64,000 nt of DNA from Shinisaurus crocodilurus (taxonomy: Eukaryota; Chordata; Lepidosauria; Squamata; Shinisauridae), in contig CM037876.1 in assembly GCA_021292165.1 (NCBI GenBank), forward strand, positions 106,974,324 to 107,038,323, written 5' to 3'. Positions within the stretch are counted from its first letter, which is position 1, and every line of letters starts with the position of its first letter. Positions 34,532-45,315 of this stretch are shown here, piece by piece. The notes beneath the pieces are model-generated. The model did not search any database. It worked only from the letters and a program-made list of their open reading frames with translations, and was not told where the DNA came from. The position numbers and the translations under genes are program-made.

Positions 34532-35052
34532 ACCAATTCTGGCCCATTTGCACTGGCTGCTTGTATGCTTCTAAGCACGATTCAAGGTGCTGGTCTTAAC
34601 TTACATAGCCCTACATGGCTTCGGACTGCAATACCTGACGGAACGCCTCTGCCCTGAATCTGGACACCATGATCTACATCTAAGGTCTTTCTCCAAGTGC
34701 CGCCTCCAAGGGAAGCTCAGAGGGTGGCGACAAGCAAGAGGGCCTTCTCAGTGGTGGCCCCCCAATTTCAGCACCAGGTTAAGACTGCCATCCCAGGCAC
34801 TTAATAGCATATAATACGATATGTCAGCTGTTTTAACCGGTCTAGTTAAACAGGACTAGTTTTTTTTTTAATGAAATTGTTTTAGTTGTTTAAATTGTTT
34901 TTAAAATTTTGTATATTGAGGTTTTATGCTGTATTTTATTGGATTTTATGTTGTATTTTTTATTATTGTATCTATGTTTTATGAATTGCTGTGAACTGCC
35001 CAGAGAGCTTCAGCCATTGGGCGGTATATAAGTGAAATAAATAATAATAAAT
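34532..35052 (+). mobile_element. L2 LINE 3' end
   Basis: Sister of 11360-12325. It starts in HLHWLL-type sequence, gives VLVLTYIALHGFGLQYLTERL, then a deleted C-terminus. It ends in GAACTGCCCAGAGAGCTTCA and GGGCGGTATATAAGTG with an AATAAATAATAATAAA tail. Frameshifted and inactive. Confidence 0.85.
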
Positions 35053-35119
35053 GAAGGAATTATGCGATATAAGTGTTATAATTGAATGAAAAGAAACCCT
35101 GCTTACCCAGACACTAGAA

Positions 35120-35255
35120 CAGGGCTCTCCAACCTTGGGTCCCCAGATGCTGCTGGCCTACAGCTCCTAGCATACCCAGCCAGCATGGCTAATGGCAAGG
35201 GATTCTGGGAGCTGTAGTCCAGCAACAACTGGGGACCCAAGGTTGGAGAGCACTG
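35120..35255. mobile_element. hAT palindromic MITE, family A copy 3
   Basis: 136 bp from CAGGGCTCTCCAACC to GGTTGGAGAGCACTG with a perfect 8-bp duplication CACTAGAA (35112-35119, 35256-35263). The interior is a diverged subfamily (GATGCTGCTGGCCTACAGCT instead of GATGTTTTTGGCCTACAACT). Confidence 0.88.
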
Positions 35256-35263
35256 CACTAGAA

Positions 35264-36299
35264 GCTTGTATATCACATCTGGGAAATGCTCAGGTAAGGC
35301 ACTGTAGTGGAATACAAGTTCTCCCCAATTAGAGTCCCTTCCTCTGGAGGCTCATCCAGTGCCCATATGGGCAGAAGGGTAAAGGAGATGCATCCTGCTG
35401 CTTACACTTTTCTACAAGTTGTTTGGGTGCTTTAAGCCCTCCCTGTATATCTGCATACCAGAGCCAGCTGCAAGAGAGACTGCTATAAAGCCAGCCAGCC
35501 TCAAGGCTGCCTGAGTTGCAGGACCCTGACCAAAGCAGGCATGCAGTCATATGCCTTCTTCCCCTATTTGCCCATTGTGTGCCTGCCAGGCAGTTTGCAG
35601 GAAAGGAGGCTTAGACAACAGGGATTTTTAGGCTGGCAAGACATGCAAGGGCAGCTGTTTTGGCATGTGACAGGATTTTGGAGGGCAAGCAGTGGAACAT
35701 GGGAAAGGGGCAGTTGTTGGAACCTAAAGAAGACCCTGGGGTGAGGGTGTTAATGAAGGGATTTTAGCAGGCAAGGTGTCAGACTATAGCCAATTGGGGT
35801 TGGTTAGTAAAAAAAAGTATTTTTACAAGCAAAACATTGGTCCTACTACTTCCTCTCAACACAACATATTATCAATGGGAAAGTATGTGTGTGGCCCCTC
35901 AAGAATCTGCTGTTGATACTCCTCTGCTAGAAGAACAGCAGCAAGTTCTGAAGCCTCCTTACAAGTCACTTATTCTTAGTTCCAGTTCTCCCACCGTCTT
36001 GATACTGTTGAGACAACTGATGACACTTTCAACTGACACACCTGACATGTGCAGCATCTTGTCCTGGACAGACTAGCTAAGGCATCACAATCAGGGCATT
36101 TGCACACTATTAATTGTTTCAGGTTATTTAACAACCCTACTAACCAAAGTTCTCAAAATGGCTTACAGTACATTTAAAATATAACAAAATAGACAAGAAT
36201 TATTAGAGAGAGGCTATGGTGTATACAAGCTTCCTCCCAGACCAGAAAACTTGTATATACTTTAGTAGTCCATCTCTAATAACTGTCTATTTTATTCTA
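35264..36299. other. Unassigned noncoding DNA
   Basis: No exon or repeat was identified. A 79-codon frame at 35837-36076 has no recognisable domain. Confidence 0.4.
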
Positions 36300-36381
36300 T
36301 TTTTAATATATTGTAAGCCACCGCAAGAAGTTCAGTTAGTAGGGTATAAATACTCCACATAAATAAATAAACAAATAAATA
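36300..36381 (+). mobile_element. SINE or L2 tail fragment
   Basis: TAAGCCACCGCAAGAAGTTC followed by AGGGTATAAATAC and (AATA)n resembles the 3' stem-loop and tail of the L2/SINE group. Only the tail is present. Confidence 0.5.
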
Positions 36382-36497
36382 ATGTGAGGACAATCTAGTT
36401 CTAGTTCCCTTGTCCTACTAGGGAAAAAAGAAGGAAGCCAGATCCCAGATCTAGGCTTGCCACCTGGATTTCTAGGTCTCCTAAGCCATTTGCCACT

Positions 36498-36735
36498 TTA
36501 TTTATTTTTATTTATGTATTTATTATATTTATACCCCACCTTTTTTCCTGCAAGGAATTCAAGGCGGCTTACATAATCTTCTTCCTCATCTCCATTTTAT
36601 CCTCACAACAACCCTGTGAGGTAGGTTAGGCTGAGAGTCAGTGACTGGCCCAAAGTCACCCAGTGAGTTTCATGGCCGAGCGGGGACTAGAACCTGGATC
36701 TCCTGAGTCCCAGTCCAACACTTTAACCACTACGC
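36498..36735 (-). mobile_element. MIR-like tRNA SINE, copy 2
   Basis: Nearly full-length copy in minus orientation, from the (TTTA)n tail at the left to ACTTTAACCACTACGC (box A region) at the right. It directly abuts a second copy at 36736. Confidence 0.87.
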
Positions 36736-36946
36736 ATTTATTTATTATATTTATACCCTGCCTTTTTTCCTGCAAGGAACTCAAGGCGGCTTACATAATT
36801 CTCTCCATTTTATCCTCACAACAACCCTGTGAGGTAGGTTAGGCTGAGAGTCAGTGACTGGCCGAAAGTCACCCAGTGAGTTTCATGGCAGAGCAGGGAC
36901 TAGAACTCGGATCTCCCGAGTCCCAGTCCAACACTCTCACCACTAT
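36736..36946 (-). mobile_element. MIR-like tRNA SINE, copy 3 (head-to-tail with copy 2)
   Basis: Same orientation and family as the preceding copy, with its (TTTA)n tail starting exactly where copy 2 loses its 5' end. It lacks the ATCTTCTTCCTC stretch of copy 2, so it is a separate subfamily member rather than a simple tandem duplication. Confidence 0.87.
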
Positions 36947-37043
36947 CAAAATTTCTGTCTACTATGCATTAGACATCTATAGAATGTCACAATTTTTCCA
37001 TATTAAAGATTGGTTATATTATAGGTAACCAGTTAGTGTTTAG

Positions 37044-37206
37044 TGTGGCTCACGCTGGCTCAGCTTGTCTGAGCGTGGAAAGCTAAGCAGGGTCAGGCCT
37101 GGTTATTACTTGGATGGGAGACCCCTCCTCTAGTTTCCTGCATTGAGCAGGGGGTTGGACTTGATGGCCTTCTAGGCCCCTTCCAACTCTATGATCTATG
37201 AATCTA
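37044..37206 (+). mobile_element. 5S rRNA-derived SINE with CR1 tail, copy 2
   Basis: GTGTGGCTCACGCTGGCTCA head, GGAAAGCTAAGCAGGGTCAG and TTGGATGGGAGACC 5S promoter blocks, then the CR1-type end with CTCTATGATCTATGAATCTA. Almost identical to copy 1. Confidence 0.9.
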
Positions 37207-38105
37207 TTAAGGTTGCATTCTAAGCACATGTATTAGAGAATAACTCCAATTGATCTCAGTAGGACTTGCATATAAGTATGCATGCTTAAGGGCCATGCTG
37301 CTGTACTAATGTTAAAAATAAATAAATCTGAGTACATGGAGGACACATGGAGAGTCCATAGGCTTCAGATGTACAATTACCTGGGCATTATCATCCATGC
37401 TTCTGTGACTACTCGGGTCTCCAAGGAAGCAAAATGCATGGTAATGTTCAGCTCAGTGCATGTCTGGAATCAACAGCTGACCAATTATCCAGAAACTTAG
37501 AACTATCACATGGGATGCAATTAAGTAAGTAGCCCAGTCCTATCTGGGGCCATTATTTCCTGGTGGAGCTGCTGCTTCAGACTTCAGTACCATTGGCTAC
37601 TTCTTTTTCTTCCTTCTGAACTAGTTGCATGAGTGATCCCACCCAATCAAGGACCACATGGGATGATGTCATGATACTGTCACTGGATGTCAGGAAATAA
37701 AATAAGAGGACATCTCTATAAGAAATGTCCCCCCCAAATCACTCCAAAGTGGTAAACTCCTCCTCCTCCTCCTCCTCTTCTTGACACAGCCCACAATGTT
37801 CACAAAAACAGTGAGGTTTCATCCCAGTCCAAGTTTCCAGCCATTCTATTTGCTTAGTACATAATTACTACACTGGGGTTAAAAAAACAAAAACAAAACA
37901 TACCTGTGCAGTATTGTAGCATGAATTAAACTATTTGAAATGGTAACAAAGCATAAAACATTTAAATATGTTATGACACAATCTATATGGAGATTCTCCT
38001 GCACAGACACTATTGAAAAGAATGGGAGTTCAATGGTACTTTTGCACACTTCCTGTTCATCTCATTGGGGCTTGCACAGAACACCACAAAGGATTGTGCC
38101 TTTAG
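37207..38105. other. Decayed MITE pieces and unassigned DNA
   Basis: 37204-37290 resembles the second Harbinger-type MITE family (GTTGCATTCTAAGCACATG and an AGTAGGACTTGCATATAAGT word). A (CCT)n run is at about 37758-37780. 37988-38100 shares GGGGCTTGCACAGAAC-type words with 41430. No gene. Confidence 0.4.
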
Positions 38106-38109
38106 TTAT

Positions 38110-38650
38110 CTGGACTGCAAAAATCATTTTTGTAATTTTTCAAAGAAGTGTCCATTTCAGATCATTATCATTTTATGATGGTAATACCAATACTAATGAT
38201 TCAAATCTGTACTCTCCAAGAGAGCAAATTGCTTCATTTAACATAACCCAGAAAGCTACTGTTACATCAGAGAGATGGAATGCCTCCCGTAAACTCTAAT
38301 GCCAATAATTGCCTTTGGACTTCCACACAAAGAAAGTTTTGCTCTTCAAACTTTCTGGAAGGGTTTGTCTGCAATTGCTTTAATGTACAATCACTCCCAG
38401 AATGAAAGGGGAAATGACATATGTTTGGAAAGTTCAGTAAGAATAGTGCAAACAAGCAACGCTATTATGCGAGATGGTGAAGGAGCCTCCTGTTCTGAGC
38501 ATCAGATCAGAGATTGTTTTATGGCACATGGTGAACAGACACATTGTTGCTATAAAGACATAATGAAAGCAATTGGATTAACCACAAAAACACCCCACGA
38601 AGCATCCACATTTGGTTAAACCCATTTGTCTGAAATCATACCAGGAAACC
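38110..38650. promoter_or_regulatory. Candidate conserved noncoding element
   Basis: About 540 repeat-free bases with AATGCCAATAATTGCC, ACACAAAGAAAG (SOX/LEF-like), GCAATTGCTTTAATG, and GACATAATGAAAGCAATTGG. Balanced composition, no microsatellites, no coherent coding frame. Best explained as a regulatory element, by composition only. Confidence 0.42.
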
Positions 38651-39049
38651 AGGCTGACATTACAGAGTATTTATGTCTGGGTTCTCCTCTAGTTTGATCC
38701 ATAAAATAGCTATACTCCATTTCCACATGGGAAATTGTAGCAATTCCATCTCTGCGTACCAGAATAGCGTATACTACATATGCTTTGTCACTGCTTGCGC
38801 TCCATTAACCCCTCCAGTTCTAAAAATCCCCTTGGAGAATGCACTGGCCAAAATGGCAACCCTGGAGCCCCAGAAGTGTTCTCAACTAGGCTTTTAAAGT
38901 ACAATGCTTTAGTATTAAGCACACATTAGGAAAGAGTGACCCTTAACATAATCAAACTTTAATTTTAGTCGAGGTATTGTGAAATGTTTTGCTCACAATT
39001 GTGTTAGCAAGGAAAAGAAGCAATTAATTGGTGACAGGTGTCTGTAAGG
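38651..39049. other. Unassigned noncoding DNA
   Basis: No gene or repeat family was recognised between the conserved-element candidate and the next hAT MITE. Confidence 0.4.
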
Positions 39050-39057
39050 CACTAGGG

Positions 39058-39173
39058 CAGTGTTCTCCAACCTTGGGTCTCCAGATGTTTTTGGCCTACA
39101 ACTCCCAGCATGTCCCAGCATGCTGAGAGTTATAGGCCAAAAACATCTGGGGACCCAAGGTTGGAGATCACTG
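39058..39173. mobile_element. hAT palindromic MITE, family A copy 4
   Basis: 116 bp, CAGTGTTCTCCAACC to GGTTGGAGATCACTG. The duplication is CACTAGGG/CTCTAGGG (39050-39057, 39174-39181; 7 of 8). It has the shortest loop of the family. Confidence 0.85.
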
Positions 39174-39181
39174 CTCTAGGG

Positions 39182-40355
39182 CTTTCCTCCTAGAGACTTG
39201 AGCAGTTGGACCCAGCACCTTACTCTCCACTACTGTGGCAGCTTGCCAGAAGATGGAGCTGCTGGCCTGGCCTTCTCTTTGCTGTGCTTCATTCAGCAGC
39301 ACTTAGTGCAGAAGAAGGCAGAGGGTGGCGTGGCAATTAACAGCTCAAGGGAGGTCAGGTAACAACAGAATGGGCCAATAGGATTCTACCTGGTCCTATA
39401 AAGCTGTTGTTGGTGCCTTAGTCTGGGCAACTAGGTGCTCTTGGACTGCCCAATCCCCAACCGCCTAACCACTTCCTTCATGGATCCACTATCAGCTTGC
39501 CTTGAGTCCACACAGTTCAGCTTGGAGGACCCTTGGGCAATGCACCCTCACTGGGCTCCTCTCCTCAGTGTGGGCCCATCTCCTCCTTATTGCCATCGTT
39601 ACCAGCTGCTGCTGCTGCTGCTGCCGCTGCTCCTTCTCACCACCATTGCCTGCTTCCTTGCCAAGTAGACAGCTGGCAAGCAAGCGGGTGAGCAGGTGGT
39701 AGCAGCTGCTGCTCATCCTTCTCAATGCCACCACCCACCCGCTCTGGGCCAGAGGGAAAGGGCAGCTAGCGAGCAGGTGGCAAGAGTGAGGAGTGCCTCC
39801 TGTACAGCTGTGAGCCTCAGCTGGTGGCCAGCCATGTCAGCCCGATGCCAGCCCTTGCCCCAGACCACCAGCCTGACAGTTATTGTATCACCATCTCACA
39901 AATATTCCAGAAAGGCAAAGAGCCATTGTCCATCTGCCTCCCGAGGAGGGCTTCAGAAAGCCCATTTATTCCTCAGTCCCTGCTCCAACTTTGACCTCAA
40001 ACCAGCCAAGTGCCTGTGTCCTGTCCATGTGCGCTTAACTTTTATAGATCCTGACCATACATGAGGTGACTGGATTGTTGTGGCCCACAGATTAGAGACT
40101 GGGGTGGTTCTCCAGAATATACACATTGCCCACCCTGGGTTTGGAAGGTGGTTCTGGATGGGGTGGGTGGGTTAAGGGACAGAGGTATAGTCTATTGTGA
40201 GCTGTGTATCCCAGGTGCTGTAAAAAGAAAATGTTTTCCCTGTAAATATTCCAAACCAAATATGTGTGATTAGAGACATGGACCCAGTAATACTTTTAGT
40301 GTATATGTTACAGGTTAGATGCATCAACTTTAGCTTAGCACCGATCTTCAGTTAA
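39182..40355. other. Unassigned GC-rich sequence with CTG repeats
   Basis: Contains a short (CTG)n at about 39606-39630. Several frames of 66-122 codons are compositional. CTATAAAG at about 39396 could be part of an LTR promoter, but no termini were found. Confidence 0.35.
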
Positions 40356-40359
40356 CTAA

Positions 40360-40850
40360 CAAAGACTAAGAGAGGAATTGGAATGTGTCCAAAGGAGAGC
40401 TATAGAGATGGTGAGGGAGGGACCTGGAGACTAAGTCCTATGGGGAAAGGTTGAAGGAGTTGGGTATGTTTAGCCTGGAGAAGAGATGACTTAGAGCCAA
40501 TATGATAGCTATCATCAAATATTTGAAGGGCTGTCACATAAATGATGGAGGAAATTTGTTTTCTGTTGCCCCAGAGTGTAGGACCAGAACCAATGGGTTC
40601 AACTGGCAAGAAATGGGATGTTGACTAAACATTAGGAAGAACTTCCTGATGGCGCAAGCTGCTTGACAATGGAAGGGACTGCCTTGGAAGGTGGTGAACT
40701 CTCTCCCGGTTTTTAATCAGAGGTTAGATGGCCACTTATCAGAGAAGCTGTAGTGGTGAATTTCTTGCATTCACAGGTGTGTGTGTGTGTGTGTGTGTGG
40801 ACTAAATAGTTTTTGAGGTTTCTTCCAACTCTATGAAACCCCTGAATGAA
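40360..40850 (+). mobile_element. CR1 LINE 3' end
   Basis: Encodes broken words of the CR1 C-terminus (LECVQRRAIEMVREG, LGMFSLEKR, LTKH-RKNFLMAQAA). It ends in TTCTTCCAACTCTATGAAAC. A (GT)n run at about 40775-40799 lies inside the 3' region. Confidence 0.85.
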
Positions 40851-41059
40851 CCATATCTTGCCCATCTTCTTGGGAAATGGCCCGTAAGTTTAGGAGCATG
40901 ACACTCTTTGGCCACCCCATTGCTTCAAAATGTTTCCTGGGATGATGGAACTCTCAAAAACATGTTGACTGACCTTTTCTGTAAAATGATTATTATTCTT
41001 GTATGGGAGAAAAGCACTGGCAGCATTGGTTTTTAATGAATCCTTCTCTCTTTCATAAA

Positions 41060-41340
41060 TGATCTCACAGAGGATCATTCCATCTCCCCAGCAGCTAACG
41101 CTAATACAAATTAGAGCCTATCTTCAGAGAAGAGGTAATTGGGAGATTAATTCCAAAGCTAATGAACATCATGTTATCATGAAAATATGCTTGGCCAAGA
41201 GAGGAACACAGATTATTTTTTCTCTGTTCTTTTTAAAAATAGATTTGTCACTTAATAGAATTTGTTTCAAGGTTTTCCAGGAGATGCTTTCATACTTTCA
41301 TACAGTATAGTAATAATTAACTCATTTCATTTTGTTAATT
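41060..41340. promoter_or_regulatory. Candidate conserved noncoding element
   Basis: Repeat-free block with GCTAACGCTAATACAAATTA, GGTAATTGGGAGATTAATTC and TTATCATGAAAATATGC words (homeodomain and POU-like). Composition-based inference. Confidence 0.38.
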
Positions 41341-41486
41341 TATATTAAATAATTTACATCTGCTTGGAAGTTTTTGGGCACAAGCCCCTATTGGAACAAC
41401 AACACTCTTGTGCCGCTGCTATTCATTTCAATGGAATTTGCACAGAACAACTTGCAGGTGGATTATGCCCAAGACCAAAAAAGTTG

Positions 41487-42644
41487 GCGAGTAGATTAAT
41501 GATAGCAAGGAAATGGAAAGTTCAACAAGTTTTTTTTATAACTGATTGGTACAAGGAGGTGTGGGATATGGCCTTAAATGATAAGTTAACTTGTAATATC
41601 AAATACAAAAGGGGACAATTAAAGAAAAATAATTTCAAGGATATTTGGGGATTATTTTTAGATTATGTTCTCGTAGAGGGAAAGGCGAGTGCACCATGTC
41701 AAAATTTGATGTATTTCTGGAATTTAGGATTGTGAAGGATCACTAACCGGATCCTTTGCGTGAGTTCGGTGCTTAACGGGTTAACCGGCACTGAGTTACA
41801 GCCCACACAAGCGCTGGAGACCGCCTGGGAGGCTCGCGCACACAAGAGGAAACCAAAGCCCTTTAAATGACCAAATAAGGCGTTTATTTGTTTACACAAG
41901 ACACGGAGCGAAACTAACAGCTTTCCAGGAATACCACAATGTCAACACAACCTTAGTTGACCCCTGCGTTTATCAGTGAAACAGGCTCTTAGGCTAGCGC
42001 ATTGAAACTGGTCAGTTACCTCAGATCAGAGACGTTACGCTTAGTCAATTTCAGCCTGGCTCCGAATCGGCCAATCCGGGGATGGGAATGGCTTACTCCA
42101 GCTGCCGCCTGGAGAACAAATCTGGTTCTGAAGTACCCTGGGTTCCCAACAACCCTTTACCGGAAGGGAGAGGGGTTTTCTACCCCTGAGTTCCCGCTCT
42201 CCCCACCCTCCAGGTCAGGTGGGGGCTTATGCCTGCCCCTTCGTATCAGGTGGGCTTATTCCTGCCCGGGAAGAAGGTGACGTACTTGGTACTTTACAGC
42301 TCTTTGAGACTGCCCTGATAGTTTGATGGTTCTTGATGGTCCTTCCTTGGGTTTTGTGGATCTCCACCGAGACTCTTCTTTGTTGGGGATGACGGTCTGT
42401 CTGGCTACTTCTCCTGTGACTTCATCCCCCCTTCCTCGCCCCCCTCCCTTGGGCGGAGGCTGTGTGTGTATGTGTGTGTGTGCGTGCAGACTCGTGTCAG
42501 GCTTTCTCCACAAGGATAAAAATGGATTATATAGATAATAAGTATTTCTTGGTCCCATGGTGATGGGAGCACTGTATTAGTTGTATGTATTTTATTTGTT
42601 GTATTGTTTGATAAAAAAATTAAATAAAATTTATATTTTAAAAA
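41487..42644 (+). mobile_element. 5'-truncated L1 with target duplications, split by solo LTR
   Basis: The L1 part before the LTR encodes the C-terminus of an L1 ORF2 protein (WYKEVWDMALNDKLT, KRGQLKKNNFKDIW). After the LTR come the 3' untranslated region and an A-rich tail with TTAAATAAAATTTATA. Both sides carry the 15-bp duplication AGACCAAAAAAGTTG (41472-41486 and about 42645-42659). Excluding the LTR and its extra duplication, only about 370 bases of L1 remain. The good duplication suggests a fairly recent insertion. Confidence 0.85.
41731..42512 (-). mobile_element. Solo LTR, younger subfamily, copy 2 (nested in L1)
   Basis: 782 bp from TGTGAAGGATCAC to GGCTTTCTCCACA with a perfect 5-bp duplication AGGAT (41726-41730, 42513-42517). 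On the minus strand CAAATAAACGCC holds the polyadenylation signal. It is highly similar to 18106-18874 throughout, including the (GT)n-rich part near the minus-strand start. There is no internal coding region. Confidence 0.9.
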
Positions 42645-42659
42645 AGACCAAAAAAGTTG

Positions 42660-43221
42660 AGGTGCTCCTTGCAATTTTGTCCAAATAATTTAAGGAACTA
42701 CTTTCAGTAGTTCTAAGGAGCTACTGAAAGTGGTATCCCTAAATTTCATAAAGCTCTAAATGGCCTTACATAGCAGAATTTTTTTTCATTTCTTGATCAC
42801 TGTAATATTTAAATACAGGAACCTTTGCCAACTTTTCCATCACTATTACGTTATCTCGAGCATATAACAAAGATATAGTTCAAGTGATTAGTAGAAAGGA
42901 ATTGCAGCATAACTACTAGTAGCTGCACTAAAAACACAAAGGACTTTGTACTGGACAGGATCATCTCTGTCCATCTTGCAACACATCATAGAAGTACTGC
43001 AGGATTGTGGCTAAGAGAGTGAGAAGTGGTGAAGTCCCTGGCGAGCAGCTATTTCTCAACCTCAGACCCCGCCCACCACCACCTATAATATGGGAATAAT
43101 AATACTGGCCTACCTTACAGGTCTGATTGATGGATGATATTTAATATTACATTTCAATACTGCCCAATAGCTGAAGCTCTCTGATGTGTGAAGTGCACAG
43201 TGCTTTGTAACATGCTCTATA
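42660..43221. other. Unassigned DNA with an L2 tail remnant
   Basis: 43137-43185 (ATTACATTTCAATACTGCCC, CAATAGCTGAAGCTCTCTGA) is the L2 3' end on the minus strand. The remainder has no recognised content. Confidence 0.5.
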
Positions 43222-43226
43222 AATAA

Positions 43227-44035
43227 TGTAAAGGACCGCCGCCGGTCTTTTGTGTGAGTTCGGAAGTTAATGGGTTAATCGGAGCTGCGGAAACCCTTTC
43301 CAAGCGGCTCCCCTACGCTTAAACTGTAGCCGCTATGCTTCTGACACTGAATGAGAGTGAAATTGACAAGAATACAGACTTGTGGATAGTATGTTTAATG
43401 AAGTGTATCAAAACAAACAGATAAGAACTCAACCATAAATACAGCAGAGTCCATAAAGTTTAATGAGGCGTGCAAACCTCAATACACATCTGAGCTCAGG
43501 TAGTAGAGACAGAGAGCAATACATAGCGTCCTGGAGTTACCTTGTTTCCTCTGAAGTGGGTCCCTAGAAGCCTTGCTGCTTACTAGCCATTACCAGGCGC
43601 GTTACCCGGGGTTGATCCCTGACCGTAGCTGGGATGGTCCGTGCAGTCCTGCACCCAGTGTTCAACAACCTTGCCAGGGCTTGGTGCCCCCCTTTTACCT
43701 CCTCCCTTGCTCCCCCCTCCCTTCTTGCTGGCAGGGAGAACCGGTTCTTCCTGTTGGTTCTTCGGTGCCCCCTGGGTGCTTGAGAGTACTTGGCAGCTCT
43801 TTGAGACTGCCAGGCATCTTGGCGCCCCCCTCAGTGCTTGAAGGTGCTTCGCAGCTCATTGTGGGCTGTCAGGGGAAGTCACTGGGGGGAGTATGTAGAT
43901 GGATCCTATTGAGGTGAATGTAAATGAAGACTGATGCAAATGACTGCTCAGAACTGAGCTGTTTCTGCCCTAGGCAGAAGCCTTGATGCCGGCTGCGGTG
44001 TGGGGGGGTGTACTTAGACTGGCTTTCTCTTCACA
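43227..44035 (-). mobile_element. Solo LTR, diverged subfamily, copy 2
   Basis: 809 bp from TGTAAAGGACCGCC to GGCTTTCTCTTCACA with a perfect 5-bp duplication AATAA (43222-43226, 44036-44040). Ends and block order match the other three LTRs, while the middle differs widely. Orientation is taken from the related copies at 18106 and 41731. No internal region is attached. Confidence 0.85.
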
Positions 44036-44252
44036 AATAACCATTATTATTTGTGTAGGAGTATCTGCAGGGCAATACAATTGAGATCATGGGAGAAAAA
44101 TAGCAGTCAGAGTAGCATGCTGTGCCAACATTACTTATGGGCTATATCACCTATGTGATAATCCCCATATGACTGGTACAGATGGCCAGGAAAATGGTGG
44201 AAGTGGCAACAGAGGCACAATGTTGCTTGTGGCAATTGCATGTGCTAGAATT

Positions 44253-44369
44253 CAGTCTTCTCCAACCTTGGGTCCCCAGATGTTTTTGGCCTACAACTCC
44301 CAGCATGCCCCAGCCATGCTGGGAGTTGTAGGCCAAAAACATCTGGGGACCCAAGGTTGGAGAACACTG
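44253..44369. mobile_element. hAT palindromic MITE, family A copy 5
   Basis: 117 bp, CAGTCTTCTCCAACC to GGTTGGAGAACACTG. A duplication is visible as TGCTAGAA (44243-44250) and TGCTAGAT (44370-44377), with two extra T bases between the left copy and the element. Confidence 0.82.
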
Positions 44370-44377
44370 TGCTAGAT

Positions 44378-45068
44378 AGTTGCATTCAGTCATGTGTCTC
44401 CAGCCTGAAATCACTCATGGGCGTGCATGCTTAATATATGCAGCACTTGGGAGTATTTGGTTACAAAGTTGGAAGCCTTTGCACTTTTCTACAAAATGGG
44501 GTGTGTGTTGTTTTCTCTTTGAAGAAGCAAGACTTCTAGCATGTGTGTTTTTTGTTTTAAAGAAACAACATTCTTTATTAAATTGTAAAAATAACATCTA
44601 CTGTGTTGTGTAACCAGCCTCAGCCAGTTCTTATTATAACGCAACATATACACAAGTCTTAAAGAGACAGCGTCCTATTCCCATAGAGTGGTAAATGAAG
44701 GCAGTAGAATTTTGAACCATGCCATTTCAGACTGCAGAGGGATGTCACATTTTTAATGCCTCCCATAAAAAAACACACCAATTCACTTCATGTAGAAAAC
44801 TAGTATATCAGAGAAAGTTTTGTCAGTGTAGCCCTCATCCTAATGTGCAAGTTTATTACATGCAGGGAGCTTTTTGTGGGAAGAGGGCATTCAAAAATAC
44901 CCCCCCATGTGCAGTCTGAGTTTGTACAGTCTAAATTTCCATCATCATAAGGCCAAACTACTTGTAATATTCTGCTGCATGTATAGTCTTGTTCAGGTGT
45001 TAGGTAAACTAGTATTGCTCACCACGTGAGCAGGAGCAGGGTCATGCGGAGTGGCCCCACCTCCCGAT
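44378..45068. other. Unassigned noncoding DNA
   Basis: No gene or repeat family was recognised. Confidence 0.4.
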
Positions 45069-45216
45069 TTCATAGATTTCATAGATCATAGAGTTGGAAG
45101 GAGCCTACAAGGCTATCGAGTCCAACCCCCTGCTCAATGCAGGAAACTAGAGGAGGGGTCTCCCATCCAAGTAATAACCAGGCCTGACCCTGCTTAGCTT
45201 TCCACACTCAGACAAT
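45069..45216 (-). mobile_element. 5S rRNA-derived SINE with CR1 tail, copy 3 (5' truncated)
   Basis: Minus-strand copy with CR1-type end (TTCATAGATCATAGAGTTGG on the plus strand) and the 5S blocks GGTCTCCCATCCAAGTAATA and GACCCTGCTTAGCTTTCC. The 5' end is lost beyond ACACTCAGACAATG. Confidence 0.88.
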
Positions 45217-45315
45217 GTTGCGTCACCATGTAGCTCCACCCAAAGGCATCCACACGTACATCATGAACGCCTGCAGCGGGGAGGCCTTCGCGTATACACT
45301 TGTATGTGTATAGAT

